A DNA stretch of 64,000 bases from Enterococcus mundtii. Lineage in GTDB: Bacteria; Bacillota; Bacilli; Lactobacillales; Enterococcaceae. The stretch is taken from positions 1,354,001 to 1,418,000 of the forward strand of contig NZ_CP018061.1 of the NCBI RefSeq assembly GCF_002813755.1. Reading direction: 5' to 3'. The notes under the pieces were generated by a model. It was given only the letters and a program-made list of their open reading frames with translations. It ran no database searches and was not told where the DNA came from. Positions 1 through 8,731 of the stretch are shown here, one piece after another. Every line of letters starts with the position of its first letter. Position 1 is the first letter of the stretch. Position numbers and translations under genes: made by a program.

Positions 1-179
1 CTTGAGTATAGCGCACAATAGATAAAAGAAAGCCGATTCTAGTTTTTTTGGTAGAAATGTTCAAAGAAATTGAAAGAATGACGATATTTTTGAAAAAGAT
101 GTTCAATCTTAGACTAATCTAAAAAGAAGTGGTTATTTTTCTAGTTATTCAGTAAGATAGATTTGGAGGTGTGTGATGG

Positions 180-1052
180 ATGCTTATCGAAGAAAAATTA
201 ACCCAACAAGAAACATTTACTACAAATGAAAAACGGATCGCCGATTATCTACGTATGAACTTGGAAGCAGCAGTTTATATGACGATTGAAGAGCTGGCAA
301 AGGAGACCTATACCTCCCATTCCGCAATTATCCGCTTCTGTAAAAAAATCGGCTATAGCGGATTTAAAGAATTTCGCTTTGAATTAGGGCGAGAAGTCCA
401 CCAACTGGTTGCTCAGTTCAATCAAGTCATCGATCCTAATTTTCCTTTTACCGTTGATGATGATGCGAAGATGATTGCCAAAAAAATGGCGGATCTATCC
501 ATTCAAGCCATCAAAAAAGCGCAATTCCAAATGGAAGATCAATCGTTAGAAACCATCGCGACTGTTTTAAACAAAGCAGAGCGCATTTTCTTATTTGCAA
601 AAGGTGATTCGCAAACAACCGCTCGGAAATTCCAAAACAAATTAGTCAAACTAAATAAGTTCTTGATCTTAGCCGAAGAATATAGCGATTCGTCCTGGAA
701 TGCAGCTAATTTGACGGAAAATGACTGCGCAATTTTTATTAGCTATAGTGGACGCATCCATCATTACGAACGTATTCTTACCTATCTGGCACATATTGGT
801 GCACCTAGTTTATTAATCACAGGAAATGAACAGTCTGAAATGGCAAAGAAAGCAGCCATGCGGTTGGTCGTGTCCCAAGAAGAGTATGATTTTGCGAAAG
901 TTGCTACATTCTCTTCTCAAATTGCCTTCGACTATGTCTTGAATACCTTGTACTCCTTGATGTATACGCAAAACTACCAAGAAAATTTATTGAATTTGAA
1001 AGAAAAACAAGAACTGATCCAAAAAGGCTTGTTAAAGGAATACAAGAAGTAA
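180..1052 (+). CDS. MurR/RpiR family transcriptional regulator
   Basis: Predicted DNA-binding regulator of sugar-phosphate or amino-sugar metabolism. The N-terminal ~75 residues form an RpiR-type helix-turn-helix (hydrophobic pattern around TSHSAIIRFCKKIGYSGFKEF). Residues ~125-250 form a SIS (sugar isomerase) domain, with the FAKGDS and FISYSGR segments that bind phosphosugars in this family. The length of 290 residues is normal. A GGAGG box about 11 bases upstream supports the ATG start. The gene stands alone and is closed by a perfect-stem terminator, so no target operon can be named from this window. The family assignment is firm; the ligand is unknown. Confidence 0.9.
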   Translation: MLIEEKLTQQETFTTNEKRIADYLRMNLEAAVYMTIEELAKETYTSHSAIIRFCKKIGYSGFKEFRFELGREVHQLVAQFNQVIDPNFPFTVDDDAKMIAKKMADLSIQAIKKAQFQMEDQSLETIATVLNKAERIFLFAKGDSQTTARKFQNKLVKLNKFLILAEEYSDSSWNAANLTENDCAIFISYSGRIHHYERILTYLAHIGAPSLLITGNEQSEMAKKAAMRLVVSQEEYDFAKVATFSSQIAFDYVLNTLYSLMYTQNYQENLLNLKEKQELIQKGLLKEYKK

Positions 1053-1070
1053 GCGTTGTAGGAACAAAGA

Positions 1071-1113
1071 AATAGCCCAAAGACTGAATCCTTCGTTTAG
1101 TCTTTGGGCTATT
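1071..1113 (+). terminator. Rho-independent terminator after the RpiR gene
   Basis: A 15-bp perfect inverted repeat (AATAGCCCAAAGACT and its complement) with a 13-base loop containing TTCG. It lies 18 bases after the RpiR stop codon and before the convergent phosphatase gene, so it may serve both directions. Confidence 0.85.
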
Positions 1114-1149
1114 AGTATGGGCGTATAGCGCTTCATTTATCAAAATAAC

Positions 1150-1728
1150 TTAAAATTGATGATTGATTGCTTGGATAAATGTAAATTGACGATCGCTATA
1201 CTCGAATTCTAAAATACAACAATTTGAAAATTTTATCTTGGCTACTTGCTCATAAGGTAACCATTTTTGAATAAATAAATACATGGCACCACCATGGCTA
1301 ACTGCTAACACGCTTTGGTGCTCTTTTTCCATGATGTCGATCAAGGTCGTGTTCATTCTTTGTTGGAGTTCTTTTGAAGACTCCCCGCCATAAGGAACAA
1401 ATGAATCACCATAAGAAGTTTCGCCAACTGGTCGTTTAGGATTCAACGCTTCACTTTCTCCTTCAAATCGGCCAAAGTTCCATTCTTTTAATCCTTTACT
1501 TCGCTGATATTCTTTTTGCCCGATAATGATTTCTAGCGTATCGGAAGCTCGTTCTTGTGTGGATGAATAATACGCATCAAAGGTGATTTGATTGGTTTCA
1601 AAATAGTCTCTTGCCACCTCTGCTTGTCTGATCCCAGCTTCTGTCAAGGGAGAGTCACAAGCCCCTTGGATTTTCCCTAATTGATTGAACAAGGTTTGAC
1701 CATGGCGCATGAGATAAAGTTTTTTCAT
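1150..1728 (-). CDS. Histidine phosphatase family protein (phosphoglycerate-mutase-like)
   Basis: Cytosolic phosphatase of the histidine phosphatase superfamily. The catalytic RHG motif is at residues 8-10 (LMRHGQT), and the second conserved histidine lies in the AVSHGGAM segment near residue 143. The 192-residue length fits GpmB/PhoE-like broad-specificity phosphatases rather than the longer dPGM glycolytic enzymes. An AGGAGG site precedes the ATG. It is convergent with the RpiR gene and apparently monocistronic. The substrate cannot be inferred from sequence. Confidence 0.9.
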   Translation of the reverse strand: MKKLYLMRHGQTLFNQLGKIQGACDSPLTEAGIRQAEVARDYFETNQITFDAYYSSTQERASDTLEIIIGQKEYQRSKGLKEWNFGRFEGESEALNPKRPVGETSYGDSFVPYGGESSKELQQRMNTTLIDIMEKEHQSVLAVSHGGAMYLFIQKWLPYEQVAKIKFSNCCILEFEYSDRQFTFIQAINHQF

Positions 1729-1913
1729 TTAAAGACCTCCTGTCGATTTGAATATGTATCTTCACTATTTAGTATAGTCTCTGGAGTAAACTCCAAGTCA
1801 ATAGAAAACCTATTTTTTTCGATGTGGTTGGTATACAAGTTGTCTTGACTTGAAATGATCAATGCTCCAGATGTTTACCATCAAGCTTTAATAATAGTTA
1901 TTCAGCGACTGTA

Positions 1914-1975
1914 TAAAAAAGAAGCGCCTACTCCCAACATCGGAAAATTCTGGGGAAGTAGTCGCTTCTTTTTTA
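1914..1975 (-). terminator. Terminator of the TetR/ABC operon, probably bidirectional
   Basis: A long hairpin whose arms begin AAAAAAGAAGCG and end CGCTTCTTTTTT, with further pairing of CTACT and AGTAG inside. It lies 15 bases downstream of the TetR stop on the minus strand. T-runs flank both sides. Confidence 0.85.
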
Positions 1976-1989
1976 TTTGTAGATTTTAT

Positions 1990-2601
1990 CTAGCTATCAG
2001 TCTTGCTTTTTATTCCTATCTCTAGCCATTTGACTTTATAGCGGAAATCCTCCACCAATTCTTCCGCTGTCCATTGGTTGATCATATAATCTGTCAAAGA
2101 ATTCATGACAAGAGCCATCACGAAATATAAAAAGCTAATGGCTTCTTCCGTTGTAGCCATGGCAATCTGGTTGATTTTCAACAAATCAAGCCATTGTTCA
2201 ACCATTGATGTGTCACTTTGCTCATTTGAACGCTTCGTTGAACCAAGATCGTTTGCTCGTGTGAGTAATTTGATGGATCGCCAGTAAGAACTCTCTTTAC
2301 TTAGCTCTCCACACCAAGCGAGATATTCTTCGATTCCTAAGAAAAAATGATCTCGATTTCGATTGATTGAAGCAATGATATCTCCATGGACTTGATTGGA
2401 GTAGTTTCGGACAGTGAACGTATACGCATCTTCTAAATCCTGAAAATATTTATAAAATGCCCCACGAGACATGCCCATTGCTTCAACGATTTCTGAAACT
2501 TTGACTTGGCTGATGTGCTGATCATAAAATTTATCTAATAAAATCTCTAAGATCCATTGCTGTTTTTCTTTGGAAATATTGAAAAATGTTTCTTTTGGCA
2601 T
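1990..2601 (-). CDS. TetR/AcrR family transcriptional regulator
   Basis: Last gene of a three-gene minus-strand operon (permease, ATPase, regulator). An N-terminal TetR helix-turn-helix is evident at about residues 10-55 (VSEIVEAMGMSRGAFYKYFQDLEDAY); the rest is a helical ligand-binding domain. An in-frame GTG two codons upstream is rejected as the start because the AAGGAG box lies directly against it; the ATG used here has normal spacing. The likely target is the 17-bp palindrome downstream of the operon promoter at 4414-4430, which would give drug- or lipid-responsive autoregulation of the ABC transporter. The ligand is unknown. Confidence 0.9.
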   Translation of the reverse strand: MPKETFFNISKEKQQWILEILLDKFYDQHISQVKVSEIVEAMGMSRGAFYKYFQDLEDAYTFTVRNYSNQVHGDIIASINRNRDHFFLGIEEYLAWCGELSKESSYWRSIKLLTRANDLGSTKRSNEQSDTSMVEQWLDLLKINQIAMATTEEAISFLYFVMALVMNSLTDYMINQWTAEELVEDFRYKVKWLEIGIKSKTDS

Positions 2602-2619
2602 AAGCACTCTCCTTACTGC

Positions 2620-3300
2620 TTAAGCTTTAGCTTGTTCTGTTAGGTAACCATCTTCCATACGATAGACACGGTCGCTCCATTGGATCATCCGAGAATCATG
2701 CGTGACCATGACGGTCGCTTTTTGCTTCTCATGGGCTTCCTTGACTAACAATTTGACAACTTCATAGGCATGATCGGTATCTAAGCTTGCTGTGGGTTCA
2801 TCCGCTAAAATCAAGCTTGGATCATTGAATAAAGCCCTCGCAATCGCTACTCGTTGTCTTTCTCCACCGGATAAATCTTTTGGATAACTGTCTTTTAATT
2901 CATAGATATCCAATGACTTCAGCAATTCGTCGATTCGCTCATCCCCTGCTTTTTTCTTAGCGACACGATCGACTAAGTAAAACTGTTCTTTGACCTTTAG
3001 GAAAGGGATCAAATTTGAACTTTGTAAAATGAAGCCAATTTCTTTAAAGCGTAAGTCTGCTCGTTTTTTTTCATTTAATTCGGAAAACGAATGACCGTTA
3101 ATATGGATTTCACCTGAACTAGGTGTTTGAAGTCCACCAGAAATGGTTAAAAATGTACTTTTCCCTGAACCTGAAGGGCCGATGATGCTGACAAATTCTC
3201 CTTGTTTCACTGAAAAATTGATTTCTTTTAGTGCAGTCACTTCTGTTCGGCCGTTGCCGAATTTTTTGACGATATTTTTCATTGTCAAGATTTCTTTCAT
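2620..3300 (-). CDS. ABC transporter ATP-binding protein (LolD/MacB-type)
   Basis: ATPase of a FtsX-family ABC system. Walker A is GPSGSGKS (residues ~41-48), the signature is LSGGERQR (~143-150), Walker B is LILADEPTASLD, and the switch histidine lies in MVTHD. The length of 226 residues is usual for MacB/LolD-type subunits. It is preceded by the FtsX permease gene with a 7-base gap and followed by the TetR gene, so the three are almost certainly co-transcribed. Likely role: a mechanotransmission or efflux ABC system in the membrane. The substrate is not predictable. Confidence 0.93.
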   Translation of the reverse strand: MKEILTMKNIVKKFGNGRTEVTALKEINFSVKQGEFVSIIGPSGSGKSTFLTISGGLQTPSSGEIHINGHSFSELNEKKRADLRFKEIGFILQSSNLIPFLKVKEQFYLVDRVAKKKAGDERIDELLKSLDIYELKDSYPKDLSGGERQRVAIARALFNDPSLILADEPTASLDTDHAYEVVKLLVKEAHEKQKATVMVTHDSRMIQWSDRVYRMEDGYLTEQAKA

Positions 3301-3307
3301 TTTTCTA

Positions 3308-4381
3308 TTACCCTCCTATCGCAATAACTGGATCAACTTTAGCGACTGTCCGAATGGAGAATAGTCCACCGATCATTGCTACGAGTATCAATACCCCACT
3401 ATATAAAAGCCACTGAGGCCACATGATCGCGAAAGGCATGGCAGCCGGTAAGATCAAACTAGTCAAGAACGCAAGCCCTACTGCGAATGCTACACCAACC
3501 ACTCCTACGATGAATGCTTGTGCTAGTAAGGAACGGGCGATAAATGAATTTCTGATCCCTTGTGCTTTCATGACACCGAAAATCGCTGTTTTTTGTAAGG
3601 TGATCACATACATAAAGATGCCTACAACTGCTGCAACAACGACAAACAAGAAATAAATCATCGCATTCAATGTCATGTTTTGTGCAGAATAACCTGGTAG
3701 ACTTTGAATAAAGTCTTCAATCGATAATTTTTGTAATGTTTTTGATGCCCCATCTGATTGAATAGTGGCAGCTTGTTTCGTGACGATGGCATTGATCGGC
3801 TTCTTCTCATCAGAAGCAAAAGGCTGATCGCCAAATTTCAACTGTGTCCATGTATCAAGATCTGTATAAACGACCGGACCAACCGTGTAATAAGTTTCAG
3901 GGAAGATCCCAACGATCGTTAGTTCTTCATCATAGCTACCGATTTTGATTTTTTCACCAATCGAAAAACCTAGATCTGCCATATTTTTGGAAATAATGAT
4001 TTCATTTTTTTGTTCGAACATCTCACCGTCTAATAAATCAGGCAATAAAAACGCATCTCTTGTCGTACCGAATACAGTGATATTTTCCTTTTCTTCTGCT
4101 TTGACTGCTCCGCTGAATAAGCCAATAGGCGCTTTGTCTTTTGCGTCTACTTGATCCAGATCTTCTCTCGTCAATTGAGAGGCAGCAAAGACTTTATTGG
4201 CATCTTCTGACAACACGATTTCTTGTGCTTGCCAGTCAACAATTGCTTTTTTGAACTCTTCGGAGAGTCCACTTGCTAAACCAGTTAACATAAACACGAC
4301 ATAAGCGATCAAGAACATGATCCCAATAATCAGCCCATAACGTAGTTTGGCATAGCGCATTTCCTTTATCGCTAAAAACAT
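3308..4381 (-). CDS. ABC transporter permease, FtsX/MacB-like
   Basis: A 357-residue membrane protein with an N-terminal membrane segment (~residues 15-37), a large extracytoplasmic domain (~40-235) and three C-terminal membrane segments (~240-350), the layout of FtsX-like permeases of the MacB type. The conserved helix near GVMKAQGIRNSFI contacts the ATPase in this family. An excellent ribosome binding site (CGGAGG) precedes the ATG. First gene of the operon, driven by the promoter at 4438-4467. It could export antimicrobial compounds or lipoproteins, or transmit signals; no substrate evidence is visible. Confidence 0.9.
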   Translation of the reverse strand: MFLAIKEMRYAKLRYGLIIGIMFLIAYVVFMLTGLASGLSEEFKKAIVDWQAQEIVLSEDANKVFAASQLTREDLDQVDAKDKAPIGLFSGAVKAEEKENITVFGTTRDAFLLPDLLDGEMFEQKNEIIISKNMADLGFSIGEKIKIGSYDEELTIVGIFPETYYTVGPVVYTDLDTWTQLKFGDQPFASDEKKPINAIVTKQAATIQSDGASKTLQKLSIEDFIQSLPGYSAQNMTLNAMIYFLFVVVAAVVGIFMYVITLQKTAIFGVMKAQGIRNSFIARSLLAQAFIVGVVGVAFAVGLAFLTSLILPAAMPFAIMWPQWLLYSGVLILVAMIGGLFSIRTVAKVDPVIAIGG

Positions 4382-4413
4382 TTTTTTGATTCCTCCGTTT
4401 CGATTTATTTATG

Positions 4414-4430
4414 AGTGACAAAGTGTCACT
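4414..4430 (-). promoter_or_regulatory. Candidate TetR operator palindrome
   Basis: A perfect palindrome of AGTGACA, a 3-base spacer and TGTCACT. It sits between the -10 box of the operon promoter and the permease start codon, about 8 bases downstream of the -10, where a bound repressor would block transcription. The TetR gene at the end of the same operon is the natural binding partner (inference). Confidence 0.75.
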
Positions 4431-4437
4431 GGAGAAA

Positions 4438-4467
4438 AGTATAGCGCTTGTGTATACAATAAGTCAA
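4438..4467 (-). promoter_or_regulatory. Sigma-A-type promoter of the ABC/TetR operon
   Basis: On the minus strand, TTGACT, an 18-base spacer and TATACT, placed just upstream of the palindromic operator and about 60 bases before the permease ATG. Confidence 0.8.
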
Positions 4468-4587
4468 TTGCTGCGTTTGATGAATTCATTCATAATAATC
4501 GTATTTTTAAGAAAAAAGAACACTAGATAGCCATTTTCTAAGTACCACAAGCGTTTGCTATCTTTTACGAAAGTAGGAATGAACAAA

Positions 4588-4639
4588 ATAATGATCCCCA
4601 CAATAGCGTTTGTTCGCCCGCTATTGTTGGGATCATTAT
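4588..4639 (-). terminator. Terminator after the beta-helix lipoprotein gene
   Basis: A long hairpin with near-perfect arms of over 20 bases (ATAATGATCCC... paired with ...GGGATCATTAT), about 25 bases past the lipoprotein stop on the minus strand. Confidence 0.8.
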
Positions 4640-4663
4640 CCTTCGTTATCTTCTATGATGGAA

Positions 4664-6508
4664 CTAAAAACCTCCTGGCCCCATTTGACCAAAGGAAACT
4701 GCTTCCCCAGATTGAGAAATCGTCATTGAAGTATCTGTGAAGCTGAACGTGCCTAAATCTTCTGCGTCACTGATTGATAGTTGTTCACTAAAACCATTAG
4801 TCAGTTCAGCCTGAGTCGTGCCACCGGTAGCAATCGTATAGTTTTCCCCTACTGTAAGCTGTGGTGATGATATAACGATTGTTTGATAATTTTTAGCAGG
4901 TTGATACGCAATCACTGCTTCACTTTCGGTTGTTTGAAGGCTCATAAGTGTACCTGCTTGTTGGACAGTGTCATAGCTGATCGCTACTGTTGCTTGAGTA
5001 GAACTATCACTAACTGTTTGCGCCATCCCATTTGAACCAGCAGCGACAAATGTCCCACCTGTTAGAGTAAATGTCCCACCATAATCCAATGCACCATTAC
5101 CACCATTTACGGGGCCGTCGATCAGCATTGTACCACCGGACATTTGAATGTTTCCATTGCTGTCTAAACCGTCTCCTTCTGAATTAACGTAGATTGTGCC
5201 ACCGTTGATCGTGACTTCTTTGTTCTCATCTGCCTCATCCGGTGGGCCACCAAAGCTGTCAGCGCCAAACTGTCCAGTAGTTGTTTCTGTGTCACTGCCA
5301 CCACCGGCATTGATCCCATCATCAGTGGCAGTGACTGTTATTTCTCCGTCATTGAAGGTGATAACTGCGGATTCAATTCCTTCATAGGATTGCTGGATGT
5401 CAATTGTGCCACCGTTAAAGGTCAACTCATTGTCTGTATGGATACCATCATCCCCAGAGTTTAATGTAAGTGTGCCACCTGTTATTTCAGCACTGTTATT
5501 GGTGTGGATACTGTCATCGGCACTATTGATGCTATACGTTCCGCTACTGATCAGTACGTTATTCCCAGCTTTTATCCCTTTGTAACTTTCATTTGTATCT
5601 AAGTTCGTGCTATCGGCTCCGTCTGCCGTCTGGATCGTGATATCTGCTCCTTGGCTACGGATGGATGTTTCTGCTTGGATACCGTCTCTTCCACTGGTTA
5701 TATTGAAAGTCCCACCGTCTATTGCCACCGCACCTTTTGTTTCATCCTCTGTCCCATTTGCTTGGATACCATCCCCTTCTTCAGTAGTGATCTGATAGCT
5801 CCCGCCTTTGATGGATACCGCATCCTTTCCTTTCAATCCGTTGTTCTTCGCATTGATCGTATAGGTTCCAGAGATCAAAACTAAGTCATCTTTGCTGCGA
5901 ATACCGTTGCTATAATTGCCATCGACAGTCAACGCGCCAGTACCATTGATCGTCAAATCTTCTTTACTGTACAATGTGGCATCTGGCTCAGTTTCGTTTT
6001 CAGCTAGAGTATATGTCTCTCCATCAGCTAAGTGATTATCGGTGTTGTCTGCCAAAGTCACTATCGCCTTTTCTGTTTGTTGGATATCCACTGCGGGTCC
6101 GTTAGAATTGGTTATCGATACACCGTTGAAAATCAGATAGACTTTTTCTTCTTTCGGTACGTTCACGATCAATTGACCGTCAGTCAATGTTCCGCTGATG
6201 ACATAAGTCCCTCCTTGTGTGATCGTTACTTGTTTATCTGCTACTTCGACACCTTCTCCTGTCACTTCTGTCTCCTCCCCTAATTGGATGTCGATAGCGG
6301 AACTTTCGTCATAGCTAGTTGTTAGATCTTCTGTCTCATAATTACCGAACGTCGTTTCTGATTCCGTAGATGTCGTATCTGTCGAGAGATTTGTCACTGT
6401 ACTTGTATCTGTTTTCTCTGTGCTAGTCTTACCCGAAGAAGCGGAGTTTGCTGAGGAACAGGCTGTTAATAAGAGACTGGTAGCGATCAATGAATACATT
6501 TTTTTCAT
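4664..6508 (-). CDS. Carbohydrate-binding beta-helix lipoprotein (Cthe_2159-like)
   Basis: A secreted lipoprotein of about 614 residues. The start used is the internal ATG preceded by GGGAGG; it gives a clean signal peptide with lipobox LTAC. A Ser/Thr-rich linker follows. The bulk (from about residue 75 on) consists of repeated strands of the type GGTxxIxSxxDGIxxxN, typical of the right-handed parallel beta-helix of the Cthe_2159 family, whose founding member binds acidic plant polysaccharides (family knowledge). It follows the DUF4956 and VTC-domain genes in the same operon. The likely role is a cell-surface polymer-binding protein. No catalytic residues are evident. Confidence 0.85.
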   Translation of the reverse strand: MKKMYSLIATSLLLTACSSANSASSGKTSTEKTDTSTVTNLSTDTTSTESETTFGNYETEDLTTSYDESSAIDIQLGEETEVTGEGVEVADKQVTITQGGTYVISGTLTDGQLIVNVPKEEKVYLIFNGVSITNSNGPAVDIQQTEKAIVTLADNTDNHLADGETYTLAENETEPDATLYSKEDLTINGTGALTVDGNYSNGIRSKDDLVLISGTYTINAKNNGLKGKDAVSIKGGSYQITTEEGDGIQANGTEDETKGAVAIDGGTFNITSGRDGIQAETSIRSQGADITIQTADGADSTNLDTNESYKGIKAGNNVLISSGTYSINSADDSIHTNNSAEITGGTLTLNSGDDGIHTDNELTFNGGTIDIQQSYEGIESAVITFNDGEITVTATDDGINAGGGSDTETTTGQFGADSFGGPPDEADENKEVTINGGTIYVNSEGDGLDSNGNIQMSGGTMLIDGPVNGGNGALDYGGTFTLTGGTFVAAGSNGMAQTVSDSSTQATVAISYDTVQQAGTLMSLQTTESEAVIAYQPAKNYQTIVISSPQLTVGENYTIATGGTTQAELTNGFSEQLSISDAEDLGTFSFTDTSMTISQSGEAVSFGQMGPGGF

Positions 6509-6521
6509 GCGAGTTCCTCCC

Positions 6522-7196
6522 TTATAATTCTTCACGATTCGTGGCTACTTTACCAAGCACGACTGGTAAATTACCATTGCGAACACGTATTTGATCAATG
6601 ATTTCTTTTTCCTGCTGTTGATTTTTCAATAGAAGAATATAGCGTAACTCGTATAAGCTTCCCATTGTTGTTGTTCGAACAGAGCTGAGATGATGCGTAT
6701 ACGTATACTCTTCAAAAATATCGGTAAATAATTCAGGGTAGTCCAAATCTTCTGGAATCGTTACCTTCAATTCTCGCTCGGCTACATTATTCTGATTGCC
6801 AAAAGGTGAAAGATAAAGCAGTAGTAAAAAGAGCGCGACGATAACTGAGAATATCACCACGTATGCAACATAGCCCATCCCTGTTGCAATCCCGATACCC
6901 ATCGACCAAAAAATACTAGTGATCTCTCTTGAACCGCCCGCAACCGAACGAAAGCGTATCAAACTAAAAGCGCCGACGACCGCCAAGCCTGTTCCAAGAT
7001 TGCCGTTGACCAACATGATGACTGATTGAACCAGTATCGGTAAGACTGCAACAGTCACAACAAAGCTTTTCGTATAGACGTTACGTTGCATATGGATAGT
7101 TGCAACTAATAACCCTAAAACTAATGAAGTGGCAATACAAATCAATAATTCTTTAGGTTGAATGGTTGCCCCTGATTCGATCAAGCTAGATAGCAT
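6522..7196 (-). CDS. DUF4956 family membrane protein
   Basis: A 224-residue protein with about four membrane segments in the first ~135 residues and a soluble C-terminal domain (~140-224). The GAFSLIRFRSVAGGSREI motif after the second hydrophobic segment is typical of DUF4956. It overlaps the upstream VTC-domain gene by 11 bases, so the two are translationally coupled, and the lipoprotein gene starts 13 bases after its stop. VTC, DUF4956 and surface-protein genes recur together in Firmicutes (family knowledge). The biochemical function is unknown. Confidence 0.88.
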   Translation of the reverse strand: MLSSLIESGATIQPKELLICIATSLVLGLLVATIHMQRNVYTKSFVVTVAVLPILVQSVIMLVNGNLGTGLAVVGAFSLIRFRSVAGGSREITSIFWSMGIGIATGMGYVAYVVIFSVIVALFLLLLYLSPFGNQNNVAERELKVTIPEDLDYPELFTDIFEEYTYTHHLSSVRTTTMGSLYELRYILLLKNQQQEKEIIDQIRVRNGNLPVVLGKVATNREEL

Positions 7197-7911
7197 AGTT
7201 ATTTCCCTCCTTTGTACGAACGAATAAATGTCGCTGATACGTTTCTGCGTATTTTGAAAAACTCCCTTTTCTTAGCTGATAATCGTTCAATAGCTCCACA
7301 AACCACAAGGGATACGCCCCTAGCGCTTTCACTTCCATCAATACGCCAATCTCAGGAGCAACCAAAGTTTCTTCCCCTGTGATTGATAGATCCAAATTGG
7401 TACTGCGAAAACGGATATTCTGGTCAAACGTCACACGGAAATCTGGATCTGACGTGCCAAATAGTGACATTCGTTCATAGATGATCATTGTCTTAGGCGA
7501 CAAATCTGGATTTCTTTTGAACAACCAGTTCACTTCCTGTGGGATTTGTTCGTCTTCATTTTTAGGGAAATGTTTTTGATCAAGCCATTGCAGATACTCA
7601 GCATAAGTGAGTGGCATTCTTCTTTTATAGACGATGCCGTTGACCTTCTTTTTGATTTCTAGAAAGACCATCGATGTCTCCTTTGGAATACCATAGCTTC
7701 TTACTCTGAATTTTTCTTTGTATTTTGGTTTCGTCATAGAATTGGTAATGAAACGATCGTCTGGTGTATCAAAGTACAACGATAAAATGGTATGCAGCCC
7801 GTATTCGTCGATCTGCATCTGTTTTTTCAAGTCTTTTAAAAAAGAATGGAACTGTGTCGTTGGGATCAGATATTTTGTTTCTTTGCGTTGGAATACATTT
7901 TTTAATTTCAT
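7186..7911 (-). CDS. VTC domain protein (polyphosphate-polymerase-like, TTM fold)
   Basis: A 241-residue cytosolic protein of the VTC/CYTH triphosphate-tunnel family. The visible family features are the alternating basic and acidic strands: FQRKETKYLI at residues 8-17, KFRVRSYG near 67-74, FLEIKKKVNGIVYKRR near 83-98, and a late LMEVKA strand. In yeast Vtc4 this fold makes polyphosphate. Whether the bacterial protein does so, or acts on another triphosphate, is not known. It is the first gene of the operon with DUF4956 and the beta-helix lipoprotein and is divergent from a two-component system that probably controls it. Confidence 0.85.
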   Translation of the reverse strand: MKLKNVFQRKETKYLIPTTQFHSFLKDLKKQMQIDEYGLHTILSLYFDTPDDRFITNSMTKPKYKEKFRVRSYGIPKETSMVFLEIKKKVNGIVYKRRMPLTYAEYLQWLDQKHFPKNEDEQIPQEVNWLFKRNPDLSPKTMIIYERMSLFGTSDPDFRVTFDQNIRFRSTNLDLSITGEETLVAPEIGVLMEVKALGAYPLWFVELLNDYQLRKGSFSKYAETYQRHLFVRTKEGNNYAI

Positions 7912-7961
7912 TTTCTTCCTCCTGTCTTATCAAGTGATGTCACCTAGCATACAAAGGTTAG

Positions 7962-7989
7962 CTTAAATGGAACTTAATCCGAAATTTAA
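7962..7989. promoter_or_regulatory. Triple direct repeat, candidate response-regulator binding site
   Basis: CTTAA at 7962, CTTAA at 7973 and TTTAA at 7985, so the repeats are spaced 11 and 12 bases apart, about one helical turn. OmpR/PhoB-type regulators bind such arrays (family knowledge). It lies between the divergent VTC operon and response-regulator gene, upstream of both. Confidence 0.6.
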
Positions 7990-8008
7990 GTTTTGTTTAT
8001 GCTAATCA

Positions 8009-8017
8009 TGGTAAAAT
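8009..8017 (+). promoter_or_regulatory. Extended -10 element of the two-component operon
   Basis: TGGTAAAAT is an extended -10 box (TGnTAAAAT) about 36 bases before the response-regulator ATG. No good -35 is visible, in keeping with an activator-dependent or extended -10 promoter. Confidence 0.5.
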
Positions 8018-8052
8018 CAAACTATATGGTGAAAACAATAGAGGTGGAATGT

Positions 8053-8727
8053 ATGATTAAGTTATTAGTGGTCGAAGATGATCACGTATTGTCGGATAAT
8101 ATCAAAGAGATCATTTCTGAAATTGGTGAAGTAACTCAAGTCTATGATGGCAGCGAAGGCTTATATGAATTGGAATCTGGTGTTTATGATCTAGCGGTTC
8201 TTGATTTGATGATCCCAGAAATGAATGGGTATGAAGTATTAGCGCATCTTCGAAAAAAGAACATCTTGACCCCTGTCCTGATCTTGACAGCTAAAGATGG
8301 CTTAGAAGATAAAATTGAAGGATTCGAGCGTGGTGCGGATGACTATTTGACCAAACCATTTTATCGTGAAGAATTACTGATGCGGATCAAAGCATTGTTG
8401 AAACGTTCATTAGGTCTTTTCAGTGATCACACGTTAGAATACCAAGGAATCGTCTGTGACCTGCAACAAAATACCGTCGAATACAAGAAACAACTACTTC
8501 CGATCCAAGGGAAAGAATTTGAGTTGCTTGTTTATTTCTTGCAAAATAAAGGGATCATTTTGACGAAAGAACAGATTTTCGACCGTATCTGGGGATTTGA
8601 TTCTGATACTACGATCACTGTCGTAGAAGTCTATATGAGTAATCTTAGAAAGCATCTTCGCGAGACCGGTTTGGATAAAGAAATCAAAACGTTACGTAAT
8701 GTCGGTTATATTCTACAAGGAGAGTGA
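8053..8727 (+). CDS. OmpR/PhoB-family response regulator
   Basis: A DNA-binding response regulator of 224 residues. Receiver domain: acidic pocket VEDDH near residues 7-11, phospho-acceptor aspartate in VLDLMIP (~residue 51), conserved Thr in LILTAKD and Lys in DYLTKPF. Winged-helix output domain from about residue 130, with the [13 protein letters not shown] and [13 protein letters not shown] segments. The internal ATG preceded by GAGGTGG is chosen over an upstream in-frame start, because it begins directly with the receiver fold. The histidine kinase follows after 4 bases. It probably regulates the divergent VTC/DUF4956/lipoprotein operon. Confidence 0.92.
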   Translation: MIKLLVVEDDHVLSDNIKEIISEIGEVTQVYDGSEGLYELESGVYDLAVLDLMIPEMNGYEVLAHLRKKNILTPVLILTAKDGLEDKIEGFERGADDYLTKPFYREELLMRIKALLKRSLGLFSDHTLEYQGIVCDLQQNTVEYKKQLLPIQGKEFELLVYFLQNKGIILTKEQIFDRIWGFDSDTTITVVEVYMSNLRKHLRETGLDKEIKTLRNVGYILQGE

Positions 8728-8731
8728 TGCG

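Noticed and set aside
904..1143. 79-codon minus-strand frame over the end of the RpiR gene
   Set aside because: It lies antisense to coding sequence and passes through the terminator hairpin; no ribosome binding site.
5196..6283. Series of plus-strand open frames rich in Pro/Ser across the lipoprotein gene
   Set aside because: They are antisense shadows of the repeated codons of the beta-helix protein, without ribosome binding sites.
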